A stretch of 27,844 bases of DNA from CAZPQM01 sp964588995 (GTDB lineage: Bacteria; Pseudomonadota; Alphaproteobacteria; Rickettsiales; UBA8987), in assembly GCA_964588995.1 (NCBI GenBank), contig CAZPQM010000019.1:1-27844 (forward strand), written 5' to 3'. Positions within the stretch are counted from its first letter, which is position 1. Each line of letters opens with the position of its first letter. Positions 15,279-23,393 of this stretch are shown piece by piece. Under the pieces are notes generated by a model, which did not search any database, had not been told where the DNA came from, and worked only from the letters and a program-made list of their open reading frames with translations. The position numbers were made by a program, and so were the translations under genes.

Positions 15279-16658
15279 CTATTGCAGCTTACTGATATCC
15301 ATGTTCTTAAATTGACTGGCCATTTTGAGCATGTCAGACTTTTTCATATTCTTCATTTTCTTCATCATCGTCTGCATTTGTTTGAATTGCTTAAGCAGCC
15401 GGTTCACCTCCTGCACGGTCACGCCTGCCCCGGCGGCGATACGTTTTTTGCGGCTGGCATTCATCAGCTTCGGGTGTAGCCGCTCTTTCTCCGTCATGGA
15501 TTGAATGATCGCCTGCTGGCGCACGACCATGTTGTCATCGACCCCGCTTTCAGCGATTTTGTCCTTCAATTTACCGAGGCCGGGCATCATCCCCATCATG
15601 CCGCCCATGCCGCCCATTTTCTTGATCTGCTCGAGTTGCTTGAACAGGTCATTGAAGTCAAACTGGCCTTTCTTCAGCCGCTTTTCCATGCGTTTGGCTT
15701 CTTTTTCATCGACCTCTTCCGCTGCTTTCTCAACGAGACTGACAATATCACCCATGCCGAGGATGCGCTGCGCCACGCGCCCGGGGTGGAAATATTCGAT
15801 ATCGGAAATTTTCTCGCCGACACCTAAAAATTTGATCGGCACGCCGGTGACCATTTTCATCGAGAGGGCCGCGCCACCGCGCGCATCCCCATCAACTCGC
15901 GTGAGGACGATGCCGCTTACGCCAGTGCCCGTAGGCTCTAAAGCGGTCTGGAAGGAGCCCGCAACATTGACCGCATCCTGTCCGGTCAGGCTATCGGCAA
16001 CGAGCAGCACTTCCGCGGGATCAGAAAGTTTCGCGACCGCGACCAGCTCCTCCATCAGCTCCGTATCCACATGCGTACGGCCAGCCGTATCAAGGATCAG
16101 CACGTCATACCCGCCCAGCTTCGCTTCTTTCATCGCGCGCTTGGTGATCGCATCCGGCTGCTGCCCTTCGATAATCTCAAGCGTATCGATCTGGACCTGC
16201 TTGCCGAGCGTTTCCAGCTGCTTCTGCGCTGCCGGGCGGTAGACATCGAGCGAAGCCATTAGCACGGTTTTCTGCTGCTTGGTTTTGAGCCAGTTGGCAA
16301 TCTTACCTGCCGTCGTGGTTTTACCTGAGCCTTGCAATCCCGCCATCAGGATCACAGCGGGGGGGCTGACGGCGAGGTTCAGCTCGGAGGTTTCCCCGCC
16401 AAGCATGGTTTCGAGCTCATCGGAAACGATTTTGATGACCTGCTGCGCCGGGTTAACGTTCTTGATGATCGCTTCACCAACGGCTTTTGCTTTAATATTT
16501 TTGATGACCTCCTTCACCACCGGCAGGGAGACATCCGCTTCGAGCAGCGCAATCCGCACTTCGCGCATGGCGGCGCTGACATCTTCCTCGGTCAGGTAGC
16601 CTTTACCTTTCAGCCTGGAAAAAACATTGCCGAGTGTATCGGTCAGGTTATCGAACAT
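15279..16658 (-). CDS. ffh: signal recognition particle protein (SRP54)
   Basis: Ffh binds signal sequences of nascent inner-membrane proteins together with 4.5S RNA and delivers them to FtsY. The 459-residue product has the N domain (1-95), the GTPase domain with GLQGSGKTT (107-115), DTAGR (190-194) and TRVDGDARGG, and the Met-rich M domain near the C-terminus (GGMGGMMGMMPGLGKLK and later KKMKNMKKSDMLKMASQFKN). The usual TKLDGD box reads TRVDGD, which is a common variant. There is no strong Shine-Dalgarno sequence before the ATG at 16658. It is divergent from the second parDE pair, 96 bp away. rpsP, often downstream of ffh, is absent. Confidence 0.97.
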   Translation of the reverse strand: MFDNLTDTLGNVFSRLKGKGYLTEEDVSAAMREVRIALLEADVSLPVVKEVIKNIKAKAVGEAIIKNVNPAQQVIKIVSDELETMLGGETSELNLAVSPPAVILMAGLQGSGKTTTAGKIANWLKTKQQKTVLMASLDVYRPAAQKQLETLGKQVQIDTLEIIEGQQPDAITKRAMKEAKLGGYDVLILDTAGRTHVDTELMEELVAVAKLSDPAEVLLVADSLTGQDAVNVAGSFQTALEPTGTGVSGIVLTRVDGDARGGAALSMKMVTGVPIKFLGVGEKISDIEYFHPGRVAQRILGMGDIVSLVEKAAEEVDEKEAKRMEKRLKKGQFDFNDLFKQLEQIKKMGGMGGMMGMMPGLGKLKDKIAESGVDDNMVVRQQAIIQSMTEKERLHPKLMNASRKKRIAAGAGVTVQEVNRLLKQFKQMQTMMKKMKNMKKSDMLKMASQFKNMDISKLQ

Positions 16659-16706
16659 GGGTGTGGTTTACGGCAAAAGCAGAATGAGCGCAAATACTTA
16701 TCGCAC

Positions 16707-16736
16707 TTGCCAATAGTTAACATTTATTGGTATAAT
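16707..16736 (+). promoter_or_regulatory. parDE-2 promoter with operator-like inverted repeat
   Basis: TTGCCA (16707-16712), an 18-nt spacer and a perfect TATAAT (16731-16736) precede the second parD gene. The inverted repeat CCAATA (16710-16715) / TATTGG (16725-16730) lies between and partly over the two boxes. This is a good candidate for autoregulation by ParD. The same stretch must also hold the divergent ffh promoter. Confidence 0.65.
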
Positions 16737-16754
16737 CCGGTGAGGAGCACCATC

Positions 16755-16988
16755 ATGAGTTATGCGATTGGCGAATATTTTGAGTCCTTCATAAAAGCAC
16801 AGCTGGAAACAGGGCGATATAATAATGCTAGTGAAATTGTGCGTGAGGGGTTGCGTCTGGTGGAAGAGCGGGAAGCAAGGCTGCAAGCCCTCTCGCAGCA
16901 TCTGGAGCGGGCGATTGCCAAGGGCGGGGCTTACAGTGATGAAGAGCTGGCAGCGCAGCTGGATGCGGAAGCCGATCTTCCCGAATGA
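16755..16988 (+). CDS. parD: ParD-family antitoxin (second module)
   Basis: A 77-residue protein. The region SYAIGEYFESFIKAQLETGRYNN followed by ASEIVREGLRLVEEREA is the ribbon-helix-helix domain characteristic of ParD; the acidic C-terminal stretch ending ADLPE would contact the toxin. GAGGAG lies 7 nt before the ATG at 16755. The stop overlaps the parE start (ATGA, 16985-16988). It differs clearly in sequence from the antitoxin at 7294-7557, so the two modules are not a recent duplication. Confidence 0.92.
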   Translation: MSYAIGEYFESFIKAQLETGRYNNASEIVREGLRLVEEREARLQALSQHLERAIAKGGAYSDEELAAQLDAEADLPE

Positions 16989-17287
16989 CCTATCAATTGC
17001 GCTATCTCGAGCAGGCTAAAGATGATTTAGTCGCCATTCAGCGCTATATTACCCGAGAGAGCGGCTCATCCTCGACGGGCAGGCGTTTTGTTCAGCAATT
17101 ACGTCAGAAATGCAGGGAAATCGCCGGCGCCGGTTTTCAGCTAGGAATCGCCCGCCCGGAGCTTTTACCCAATATACGCAGCTACCCCTTTGGCCACTAT
17201 GTAATTTTCATGCGTTACAGTGAAACCCATCTGGAGATAGTGTCAGTCATAGAAGGTCACAGGGATATGGAGACCTTCTTTTCGTAA
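16985..17287 (+). CDS. parE: ParE-family toxin (second module)
   Basis: A 100-residue RelE/ParE superfamily toxin. It begins MTYQLRYLEQAKDDLVAIQRY and has the conserved basic-aromatic central segment (GIARPELLPNIRSYPFGHYVIFMRY) and the C-terminal VSVIEGHRDMETFF typical of ParE. Family members inhibit DNA gyrase. It overlaps parD by 4 nt (translational coupling). It belongs to a different sequence branch from the ParE at 6993-7313: the conserved RP-L-P-RS-P motif is intact here but diverged there. Confidence 0.93.
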   Translation: MTYQLRYLEQAKDDLVAIQRYITRESGSSSTGRRFVQQLRQKCREIAGAGFQLGIARPELLPNIRSYPFGHYVIFMRYSETHLEIVSVIEGHRDMETFFS

Positions 17288-17375
17288 AGCGAAAACAGCA
17301 GCCAGTATCACCTGTGTATTTACCGCAACGCAGTCCAAGCCGCAACGGGAAATCCGCGCTCCTTCTTGTATTTCA

Positions 17376-17405
17376 TTGACGGGATTCTTATATAAGTGAT
17401 ACAAT
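17376..17405 (+). promoter_or_regulatory. predicted promoter of rsfS
   Basis: TTGACG (17376-17381), an 18-nt spacer and TACAAT (17400-17405, 5/6 match) lie 69 nt before the rsfS start. The small inverted repeat TGAATA/TATTCA sits just after the predicted start of transcription. This would give rsfS its own promoter independent of parDE. Confidence 0.5.
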
Positions 17406-17474
17406 GCAAGCAATGAATAGTTTCATTATTCAGCATTTCAACCAACATAGCCGGTATTACGGCAAAGGAGGCAT

Positions 17475-17888
17475 GTGACGGAAACGTTAACGGCGGGCCA
17501 TCTCTTACGCCCGGACACTTCATCTGCAACGGCGCTGGAAGCGTTTATTGAATCTTTAACCACCCTGCTGACATCCAAAGGGGCTTCTGACATCACCGTC
17601 ATTGACTTACACGGCAAGAGCTACATGGCCGATGCGATTGTTATCGCGAGCGGTACATCGAGCCGGCATGTGAGTTCCATGGCGGATTACGTCGTTGAGC
17701 TGATGGGCGACAGCGCGCTCTCCGTCGAAGGGAAAACCGAAGGGGAATGGGTGCTAATCGACCATCCGGAAGTGGTGGTGCATCTCTTCAAACCCGATAT
17801 ACGTGAGCATTACGGCTTAGAACGCATGTGGGGCGATGAAATCGGCAACGAGCAGGATGAAGTAGTCGAAGTCGAACTGGTGCATTAG
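17475..17888 (+). CDS. rsfS: ribosomal silencing factor RsfS
   Basis: RsfS (YbeB/DUF143) binds ribosomal protein L14 on the 50S subunit and blocks joining with 30S when nutrients are short. The 137-residue protein carries the family core from about residue 25: LEAFIESLTTLLTSKGASDI, VIDLHGKSYMADAIVIASGTSSRHVSSMADYV and EGEWVLIDHPEVVVHLF. The start is a GTG at 17475, preceded by AAGGAGG only 3 nt away, which is a tight spacing; the ATG two bases earlier is followed at once by a stop. nadD and rlmH, common neighbours, are absent. A structured hairpin follows the stop. Confidence 0.95.
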   Translation: MTETLTAGHLLRPDTSSATALEAFIESLTTLLTSKGASDITVIDLHGKSYMADAIVIASGTSSRHVSSMADYVVELMGDSALSVEGKTEGEWVLIDHPEVVVHLFKPDIREHYGLERMWGDEIGNEQDEVVEVELVH

Positions 17889-17892
17889 GGAG

Positions 17893-17941
17893 GTGTTGAG
17901 AAGGCATATTATCTGCACACTTCGTCAACACTAAAGCCTGC
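17893..17941 (+). other. imperfect hairpin just after rsfS
   Basis: GTGTTGA (17893-17899) pairs with TCAACAC (17935-17941), and the stem continues with GAAG/CTTC across one bulged base and with GCA/TGC further in. It begins 4 nt after the rsfS stop codon. No T-run follows, so it is more likely an mRNA 3'-end protector or a Rho-type end than a classic terminator. The remainder of the gap to 18070 shows nothing else. Confidence 0.4.
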
Positions 17942-18070
17942 TATGACATCGTGCGTAAAATGCGCTTTCCTTGTCGGATTTCCCTATCGTGAATTGCCGC
18001 TTGCCAGAAACGGCCGTGCAGAGTACCGTTCCGCACATATACTAGGCTAACTCAACGCGAACACCCCGCC

Positions 18071-18898
18071 ATGTACACCCCTGACGTTCTTGCCTTTCGC
18101 CAATTTTACCGCATGCGGTTGGGAAAGCTGGTCTATCGCCGTATCGCCAGAAAGATCGCGAAATTATGGCCGGAGATGCTGATCGAAAAACGCTATGGCG
18201 ACAACACGGCGCTTGCGGGGATTGGCTACGCCGTGCCGTACCTGAAGGCGTTTTTGCACGCGCGCAACCAGCAGGATAAGGAGGTAAGCGCGCCGCGTTC
18301 GCAGCCGGCGATTGCGTGCATGCCCGCCGCGTGCGGGGTGATCCCGTGGCCGCGCAACCCAAAAAACGGCAATAAGAGCCTGCTCGTTGATGAATACCAC
18401 CTGCCCTTTGCAGACCACAGCCTCGACCGGATTCTGGTCGCGCATATGCTCGAATTTACCGAGCGGCCCGATCTCTTTCTGGACGAAGTGTCCCGTGTGC
18501 TTAAACCTTCGGGTAAGCTGATGATGATCGTGCCGAACCGGATCAGCAGCTGGGCGAGCCGCGATGTTACCCCGTTCGGTTATGGCCGCCCGTTTACGGC
18601 GATGCAGCTTGAGACGCTTTTGCAGGAGGCGCAGTTTCATGTGTCCACGCTGGAGCGCCTGATTTTCTTCCTGCCGATCCACTCGCCGATCTATACCAAT
18701 TTCGTCCGGCTGATCGACAAACTGTTTTTCCCCCTAACCAGCCGGGTCAATCTGCGGCTGTTTGGCGGCGGCGTGCTGCTGATCGAAGCGGAGAAGCGCA
18801 GCTTCGCTATGATTCCCGCGTTTAAGCGCCAGCCGATACGCGCAAAACAAACGGCAAAGGCCGGGGTAAATCACGCTTCTGGTAAAAACCGGCAATAG
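18071..18898 (+). CDS. SAM-dependent methyltransferase-like protein
   Basis: A 275-residue class I methyltransferase relative (type 11). GIGYAVPYL (about residue 53) takes the place of the usual GxGxG SAM loop and is only a partial match. LVDEYHLPFADHSLDRILVAHMLEF and PDLFLDEVSRVLKPSGKLMMIVPNR (about 105-160) are the clear domain core. The C-terminal tail is basic (FKRQPIRAKQTAKAGVNHAS). Proteins of this type are common in alphaproteobacteria, often beside gloB; the substrate is unknown. No good ribosome binding site is seen before the ATG, so an internal start (for example at MRLGKLV) is possible. metW follows after 16 nt, so both are likely in one operon. Confidence 0.8.
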   Translation: MYTPDVLAFRQFYRMRLGKLVYRRIARKIAKLWPEMLIEKRYGDNTALAGIGYAVPYLKAFLHARNQQDKEVSAPRSQPAIACMPAACGVIPWPRNPKNGNKSLLVDEYHLPFADHSLDRILVAHMLEFTERPDLFLDEVSRVLKPSGKLMMIVPNRISSWASRDVTPFGYGRPFTAMQLETLLQEAQFHVSTLERLIFFLPIHSPIYTNFVRLIDKLFFPLTSRVNLRLFGGGVLLIEAEKRSFAMIPAFKRQPIRAKQTAKAGVNHASGKNRQ

Positions 18899-18914
18899 CT
18901 GCTAATAAGCACGC

Positions 18915-19535
18915 ATGACAGTATCCGATGCCGATTTGCGCCCGGACCAACGGGCCATCGCCCCGCTGATAGAACCACGCAGCCGTGTGCTTGATATCGG
19001 TTGCGGCGAAGGCGCGCTGCTACATTACTTGGAGGCGGAAAAGCAGGTTCATGCCCAGGGGCTGGAGATTGAGGCGGAGGACGTTACCCGCGCGGTCAAG
19101 CAAGGGCTTTCGGTGATTCAGGGCGATGCCGATACGGAGCTACGACATTATCCCGATAAAACCTTTCATACGGTGATCCTCGCGAAGTCGCTTCAGGCGA
19201 TGAAACAGCCGAAACAGGTTCTGAAAGAATCCTTGCGTATCGGCGAGCGGGTGATCGTCGTGATTCCGAATTTCGGTTATCTACGCAACCGGCTTTACCT
19301 GCTGCTCAAAGGTGAAATGCCGGTAACCAAAAGCCTCAGCTATGAATGGTACGAAACGCCGAATATTCATTTCTGCACGATACAGGATATGATTAAGCTG
19401 GCGGAGCATCTCGGCGCAACGGTAGAAACGCGCTATACGATTGACAAAGATGCGAAAACGCGCGCTTTTAAGGGATACGGCACTTTCGGCCCGAACCTGT
19501 TCGCCGAGCAGGGCCTGTTTGTGTTACGTGGTTGA
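18915..19535 (+). CDS. metW: MetW-type methyltransferase
   Basis: MetW acts with MetX in homoserine acylation and methionine synthesis in many alphaproteobacteria. The 206-residue product has the SAM-binding loop VLDIGCGEGALLHYL (residues 25-39), then LRHYPDKTFHTVILAKSLQAM, and the family ending with a conserved YEWYETPNIHFCTIQD segment. The usual partner metX is not in the window; the gene instead follows another methyltransferase by 16 nt. The ATG at 18915 has no clear Shine-Dalgarno sequence, consistent with translational coupling to the upstream gene. Confidence 0.93.
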   Translation: MTVSDADLRPDQRAIAPLIEPRSRVLDIGCGEGALLHYLEAEKQVHAQGLEIEAEDVTRAVKQGLSVIQGDADTELRHYPDKTFHTVILAKSLQAMKQPKQVLKESLRIGERVIVVIPNFGYLRNRLYLLLKGEMPVTKSLSYEWYETPNIHFCTIQDMIKLAEHLGATVETRYTIDKDAKTRAFKGYGTFGPNLFAEQGLFVLRG

Positions 19536-19593
19536 TGTAACAGCTGGCTACCAGAGTATATGAAAAAAAACCAATTTTTAACCACCAGACGGT

Positions 19594-19627
19594 ATGTTAT
19601 ATTATAACATTATCATGTAAATAATGT
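19594..19627 (+). promoter_or_regulatory. overlapping palindromes upstream of the beta-rich orphan
   Basis: A perfect 17-nt palindrome, ATGTTATA-T-TATAACAT (19594-19610), is overlapped by a second inverted repeat, ACATTAT (19607-19613) and ATAATGT (19621-19627), with a 7-nt spacer. Both lie in an AT-rich patch 13-46 nt before the GTG start at 19640. The first contains TATATT/TATAAC, possible -10 boxes. It looks like a transcription factor operator, with two sites or two registers. Confidence 0.5.
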
Positions 19628-19639
19628 GTAAGTAGTGTT

Positions 19640-21481
19640 GTGCCGTTAGATAAAGCGTTAATCCCCGACATATTGGAGGCTATATCCCGCGAATATCTTC
19701 CCGAGGGCTACCACGAGCCGCGCTATGTATTTCAGTTTACTAAAGATGGGAAGCTGTATGAGCACGCAATTATCCGCGATTTGCAGAGTATGGGAAAACG
19801 CTATGATTTTGCTGACCCGGGTGATGTTATACGTGCTGCGGAGGATGCGTATACCTGGAATTTACGGTTACTAAAAACGCATCATAACCTTAGCGAAGCC
19901 ACCATGGCCGTCTCTCCGGAAGCAGCGTTTGTGCTTACGACCGTACTGGGGCATGAGGGTGCGATACCTTATTTAACGGGAAAGACACAGATTCCGGAGC
20001 GTCTAGCCCCACTGATAGAGGAGATTATCGAGCCGAACGGCGAAACGAACGAAGCTGCGCCGCCTTCAGCGCCTGAACGTAATGTCACCGTGACGGCGGC
20101 CTTACCGACGCTCAGCCCGGCGCCGCTGGATGTGCCGCAGCGAGAGCCGGAATTGCCTGAAATAGAGGTTACTCTGCCCGAATATTTGGTGCAGGAGCAG
20201 GAGCAAAGGCGCCATACTTATTTACGAAATCAGCACGAAAAGATTATCGAGGGAGAGCTTCCTATTATCCGGAAAGGCCTTGCTATTGCGGAGAATAAAC
20301 GGGAAATAGAGAACGATAGCGGCAAGCCACTTAACCCCTATGAACACGACCCGCAGAATGCGACAACAACCGGTGAGATAGCGCTCCCCTATAGTTTAGG
20401 CTATCCCTCGGCCGCTTTTGTTAAAGCGAACGAACTGACCGAGGATCACGGCTCGGCACCCCTTTTTGGTCCGACGCAGCAAGGTGCCTTCTGGCAGTTT
20501 CCGCAATATGGCTACGCGGAAGGGTTTCGGGCCGCCGGTGTGAGCCCGGAGGAATACCCGCGTATTCATCGCGATGACGGGCATCATGCCCATAACCCTC
20601 CGGACTTTGTTTCCGCCTCGTACGACACACAGACCGGACCAGCCGGGCAGTTTCATTTTAATCTGCATGACGATACTGGTAACAGCGCCGTATTCAACGG
20701 TTTTGCTTCAGCGGACGAACAGCGATTGCGCTTCGTTGCTTACAAAAATGCCGGAGGTGAGCCTAATTATCAGGGTAGGTCGTTTCAGGCTGCATACACC
20801 CGTGAGGCGGCGGAAAGCCCGCTCGATGATGCGGAAAGCTCGCTCGATGCCGCGGTCATGAGCTATACTAGTTTTCCCGACCTAACTGTAGGGGTCGGTC
20901 CCGTCCTCCATGTCGCATCAGGCGATGGCGCTTTGCGTTTAGCGCCCGGCATACGAAGCGATATCAGTGCGCTCGATCCGTGGACAGCCAAAGTTGGAGG
21001 CCGGCTATTTACCGATGTAACCACAGCGGCCGTAACCGGAGAGCTTGAACTTGCGACGGAAACCCTCCATATCGGGCGTCCTCAGGCGCATCTGTCTTAC
21101 CATTTTCATCTGCCTTATCAGGGCAAATCCGAACATGCGCTGCATGGGCGATTCGCCTACCCTTTTTCTCCGCGTGATCTGATTAGCCATGAAACCGAAC
21201 TGGCAGTTAATGAGGGCTGGACCACGAGCCTGAAATACACGCGGGCACTAAGCAACCCTAATTGGGCCGTTTCCTCGTCAGCATCGTTCGGCAACCTAGA
21301 AGAGGCAGCGTTTAATGGAACGGCTGAAACGTCACGCTCTCTGAATTTGCGGCTCGGCGTCGAGCTGAATTACCTGAACCTGCCTCAGAATATAACCGGC
21401 GCCGTTGAGGTCGGTCTTGATGAGGTCGGTTCCCAGCCAACACCGTACGGGCAGATCAAAGTAACTAAGCTGATTGAATAA
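19640..21481 (+). CDS. large orphan protein with beta-rich C-terminal region
   Basis: I do not recognise this 613-residue protein. It starts at GTG (19640); no upstream ATG or strong ribosome binding site is seen. Residues 1-130 are helical and acidic. Residues 135-180 are Pro/Ala/Glu-rich, like a linker. From about 400 to the end, alternating polar and hydrophobic residues with aromatic girdles (HLSYHFHLPYQGKSE, TSLKYTRALSNPNWAVSSSA, LNLRLGVELNYLNL) look like antiparallel beta strands of a barrel or autotransporter-like domain. However, there is no signal peptide, so export is uncertain. It is convergent with dprA and has its own palindromic promoter region. Confidence 0.65.
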   Translation: MPLDKALIPDILEAISREYLPEGYHEPRYVFQFTKDGKLYEHAIIRDLQSMGKRYDFADPGDVIRAAEDAYTWNLRLLKTHHNLSEATMAVSPEAAFVLTTVLGHEGAIPYLTGKTQIPERLAPLIEEIIEPNGETNEAAPPSAPERNVTVTAALPTLSPAPLDVPQREPELPEIEVTLPEYLVQEQEQRRHTYLRNQHEKIIEGELPIIRKGLAIAENKREIENDSGKPLNPYEHDPQNATTTGEIALPYSLGYPSAAFVKANELTEDHGSAPLFGPTQQGAFWQFPQYGYAEGFRAAGVSPEEYPRIHRDDGHHAHNPPDFVSASYDTQTGPAGQFHFNLHDDTGNSAVFNGFASADEQRLRFVAYKNAGGEPNYQGRSFQAAYTREAAESPLDDAESSLDAAVMSYTSFPDLTVGVGPVLHVASGDGALRLAPGIRSDISALDPWTAKVGGRLFTDVTTAAVTGELELATETLHIGRPQAHLSYHFHLPYQGKSEHALHGRFAYPFSPRDLISHETELAVNEGWTTSLKYTRALSNPNWAVSSSASFGNLEEAAFNGTAETSRSLNLRLGVELNYLNLPQNITGAVEVGLDEVGSQPTPYGQIKVTKLIE

Positions 21482-21496
21482 AGCGAGATATGCCGG

Positions 21497-22654
21497 CTAG
21501 CAGCTTTCCATCTCCGGCGCATAGACCGCCACCAGATAGCCGCCAGGCTGGCGTTCGATGCGCCCGGCGAGTTCGAGCTCAAGCAGTACCGCCTGTACTG
21601 TCTGCGCCGGTGCCTCGCAGGCCGCGATGAGATCATCCAGCTGCACCGGGTGCGTCGAGAGCTGCTCCAGAATGACCGATTGTACACGCGCATAATCGGA
21701 CTCGCTCGGCGGAGCGGCGATGAAATCCCCCTGGTCGCCTTCTTCCAACGGCGAAGGAATGCGCGATAGCTCGGCATAGTTGAGCGTATGGATAATGTCA
21801 TCGACGCTTTCGATCAGCGCAGCACCCTGCTTGATCAGCTTGTTCGGTCCACCCGCACGCGGATCAAGCGGAAAGCCCGGCACGGCCATCACCTCCCGGC
21901 CCTGATCAGACGCACGCTCAGCGGTAATCAGCGAGCCGGATTTCTTCGTCGCTTCCACCACGAGCGTACCCTCCGACAGGCCGGAGATGATACGGTTGCG
22001 GCGCGGAAAATCATGGGCCCTCGGCGGATGCCCGAACGAGGATTCCGCAACGATGCAGCCGCCACCTTTGGCGATACGTTCGTAAAGTGCGGTATTTTCT
22101 TTCGGATAAATATCGTTTATGCCTCCGGCAATTACAGCCACCGTAGTGTCCTCACCCGCCTCCAGCGCACCGCTATGCGCCGCCGTATCAATGCCGCGCG
22201 CAAGGCCGGACACGATCACACGGCGATAGTCTTTCGCAAGCGTTTTCGCGATATGCCCGGTAAAGCGCATCGCATTGGCAGAGGCATTCCGCGCTCCTAC
22301 AATCGCCAAAGCCGCCCTTTGCAACACGGCAGGATCGCCAAGCACTGTAAGCAGCGGCGGCGGATCGGGAATGTGGCGGAGCGCATCGGGGTAGTCCGGC
22401 TCGCAAGCGGCGATCAGTGTGGCGCCGTAATGTGAGAGCGCTTCCAGCTCTTGTTGCGCTTTGGCTAATGGAAAGGCGACCAAAGGCCGCTTTGCGCCAC
22501 CGCGGCGCGCCATATCGGGCAGCGCCTGCAGCGCCTTAGCCGCACAGCCGTGCAACTTCAGCAACTGAAAGAAGGTATGCGGGCCAATCCGCTCCGTGCG
22601 GGATAGGCGTAGCCAGTCCAGCCGTTCCTTGTCCTGTAAGCTCTGAATTTTCAT
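21497..22654 (-). CDS. dprA: DNA-processing protein DprA
   Basis: DprA protects incoming single-stranded DNA and loads RecA during natural transformation. The 385-residue protein has the N-terminal SAM-like helices (about 10-55), the Rossmann core with IVSGLARGIDTAAH, VIAGGINDIYPKEN, RNRIISGLSEGTLVVEATKKSGSL and PG-FPLDPRAGGPNKLIKQGA, and a C-terminal winged helix (about 320-380). AGGCGG precedes the ATG by about 5 nt. It lies 45 nt downstream of plsY on the same strand, forming a plsY-dprA pair as seen in many proteobacteria. topA, often next, is absent. It suggests a capacity for DNA uptake but does not prove competence. Confidence 0.96.
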   Translation of the reverse strand: MKIQSLQDKERLDWLRLSRTERIGPHTFFQLLKLHGCAAKALQALPDMARRGGAKRPLVAFPLAKAQQELEALSHYGATLIAACEPDYPDALRHIPDPPPLLTVLGDPAVLQRAALAIVGARNASANAMRFTGHIAKTLAKDYRRVIVSGLARGIDTAAHSGALEAGEDTTVAVIAGGINDIYPKENTALYERIAKGGGCIVAESSFGHPPRAHDFPRRNRIISGLSEGTLVVEATKKSGSLITAERASDQGREVMAVPGFPLDPRAGGPNKLIKQGAALIESVDDIIHTLNYAELSRIPSPLEEGDQGDFIAAPPSESDYARVQSVILEQLSTHPVQLDDLIAACEAPAQTVQAVLLELELAGRIERQPGGYLVAVYAPEMESC

Positions 22655-22699
22655 AACACCGCCTGCTGTTATTCCGCTTTTAGAAGCTGATCCGTTTGA

Positions 22700-23311
22700 T
22701 TACAAGCGCTTTTCCTCCCCACGTACCAGCCGGTGAATATTCTCATGGTGTTTCAGAATCACCAGAACGCAAATGAAAAACGACAGAAACACAATTTCAT
22801 TGCCCATATCTCCTGCAAAATACAGCGCATAGGAGGGCAGCATCAGAGCACTGAAAATGGCCGATAAGGAAGAAATACGTGACACCAGAAAGACCAGCAG
22901 CCAGGTGGCCGCGATTGCAATCCCTATCGGCGGACAGATCGTCAGGATCACCGCAAAGGACGTTGCCACCCCCTTGCCTCCTTTGAATTTGATCCAGACA
23001 GGGAACATATGTCCGATTACAGCGAGCGCGGCTGCAAACGCGAGTAATAAATTCGAGCAGGAGACGGAACCAAACCAACTAACCAGCAACACGGCGAGCG
23101 CGCCCTTCACCATGTCGAATACCAGAACGATTAGGCCGATTTTTTTACCCAGAACACGGGTGACATTCGTAGCACCAATATTGCCGGAGCCGTGATCGCG
23201 GATGTTGGTGCCGCCCAGCCAGCGGGCCGTTAGCAGTCCGAACGGAATTGAGCCTAGGAAGTAGCTCAGTGCGAGGAGCAGGTAGTCCGATGCATGTAAC
23301 TCACAGGTCAT
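22700..23311 (-). CDS. plsY: glycerol-3-phosphate acyltransferase PlsY
   Basis: PlsY transfers the acyl group of acyl-phosphate to glycerol-3-phosphate, starting phospholipid synthesis in the inner membrane. The 203-residue form has five hydrophobic segments and the three conserved loops: GSGNIGATNVTR, KFKGGKGVATS and HHENIHRLVRGEEKR near the C-terminus. I chose the ATG at 23311 (MTCELHASDYLLL) because the family is about 200 residues long; a longer frame begins at 23395 but adds an unusual N-terminus. The Shine-Dalgarno sequence is weak for both. dprA follows at 45 nt. Confidence 0.95.
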   Translation of the reverse strand: MTCELHASDYLLLALSYFLGSIPFGLLTARWLGGTNIRDHGSGNIGATNVTRVLGKKIGLIVLVFDMVKGALAVLLVSWFGSVSCSNLLLAFAAALAVIGHMFPVWIKFKGGKGVATSFAVILTICPPIGIAIAATWLLVFLVSRISSLSAIFSALMLPSYALYFAGDMGNEIVFLSFFICVLVILKHHENIHRLVRGEEKRL

Positions 23312-23393
23312 GTTTCTGCTCTTAGCACAGCAAAACTGTTTTGACCACGCTGATGATGCTTGGCAATATCCGGTAAGCTTGCTAGGGTGAAGC

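Noticed and set aside
15505..16242. A 245-codon plus-strand frame opposite ffh, rich in Ser/Pro/Arg.
   Set aside because: It is antisense to the well-defined ffh gene and low-complexity, a typical shadow of GC-rich coding sequence.
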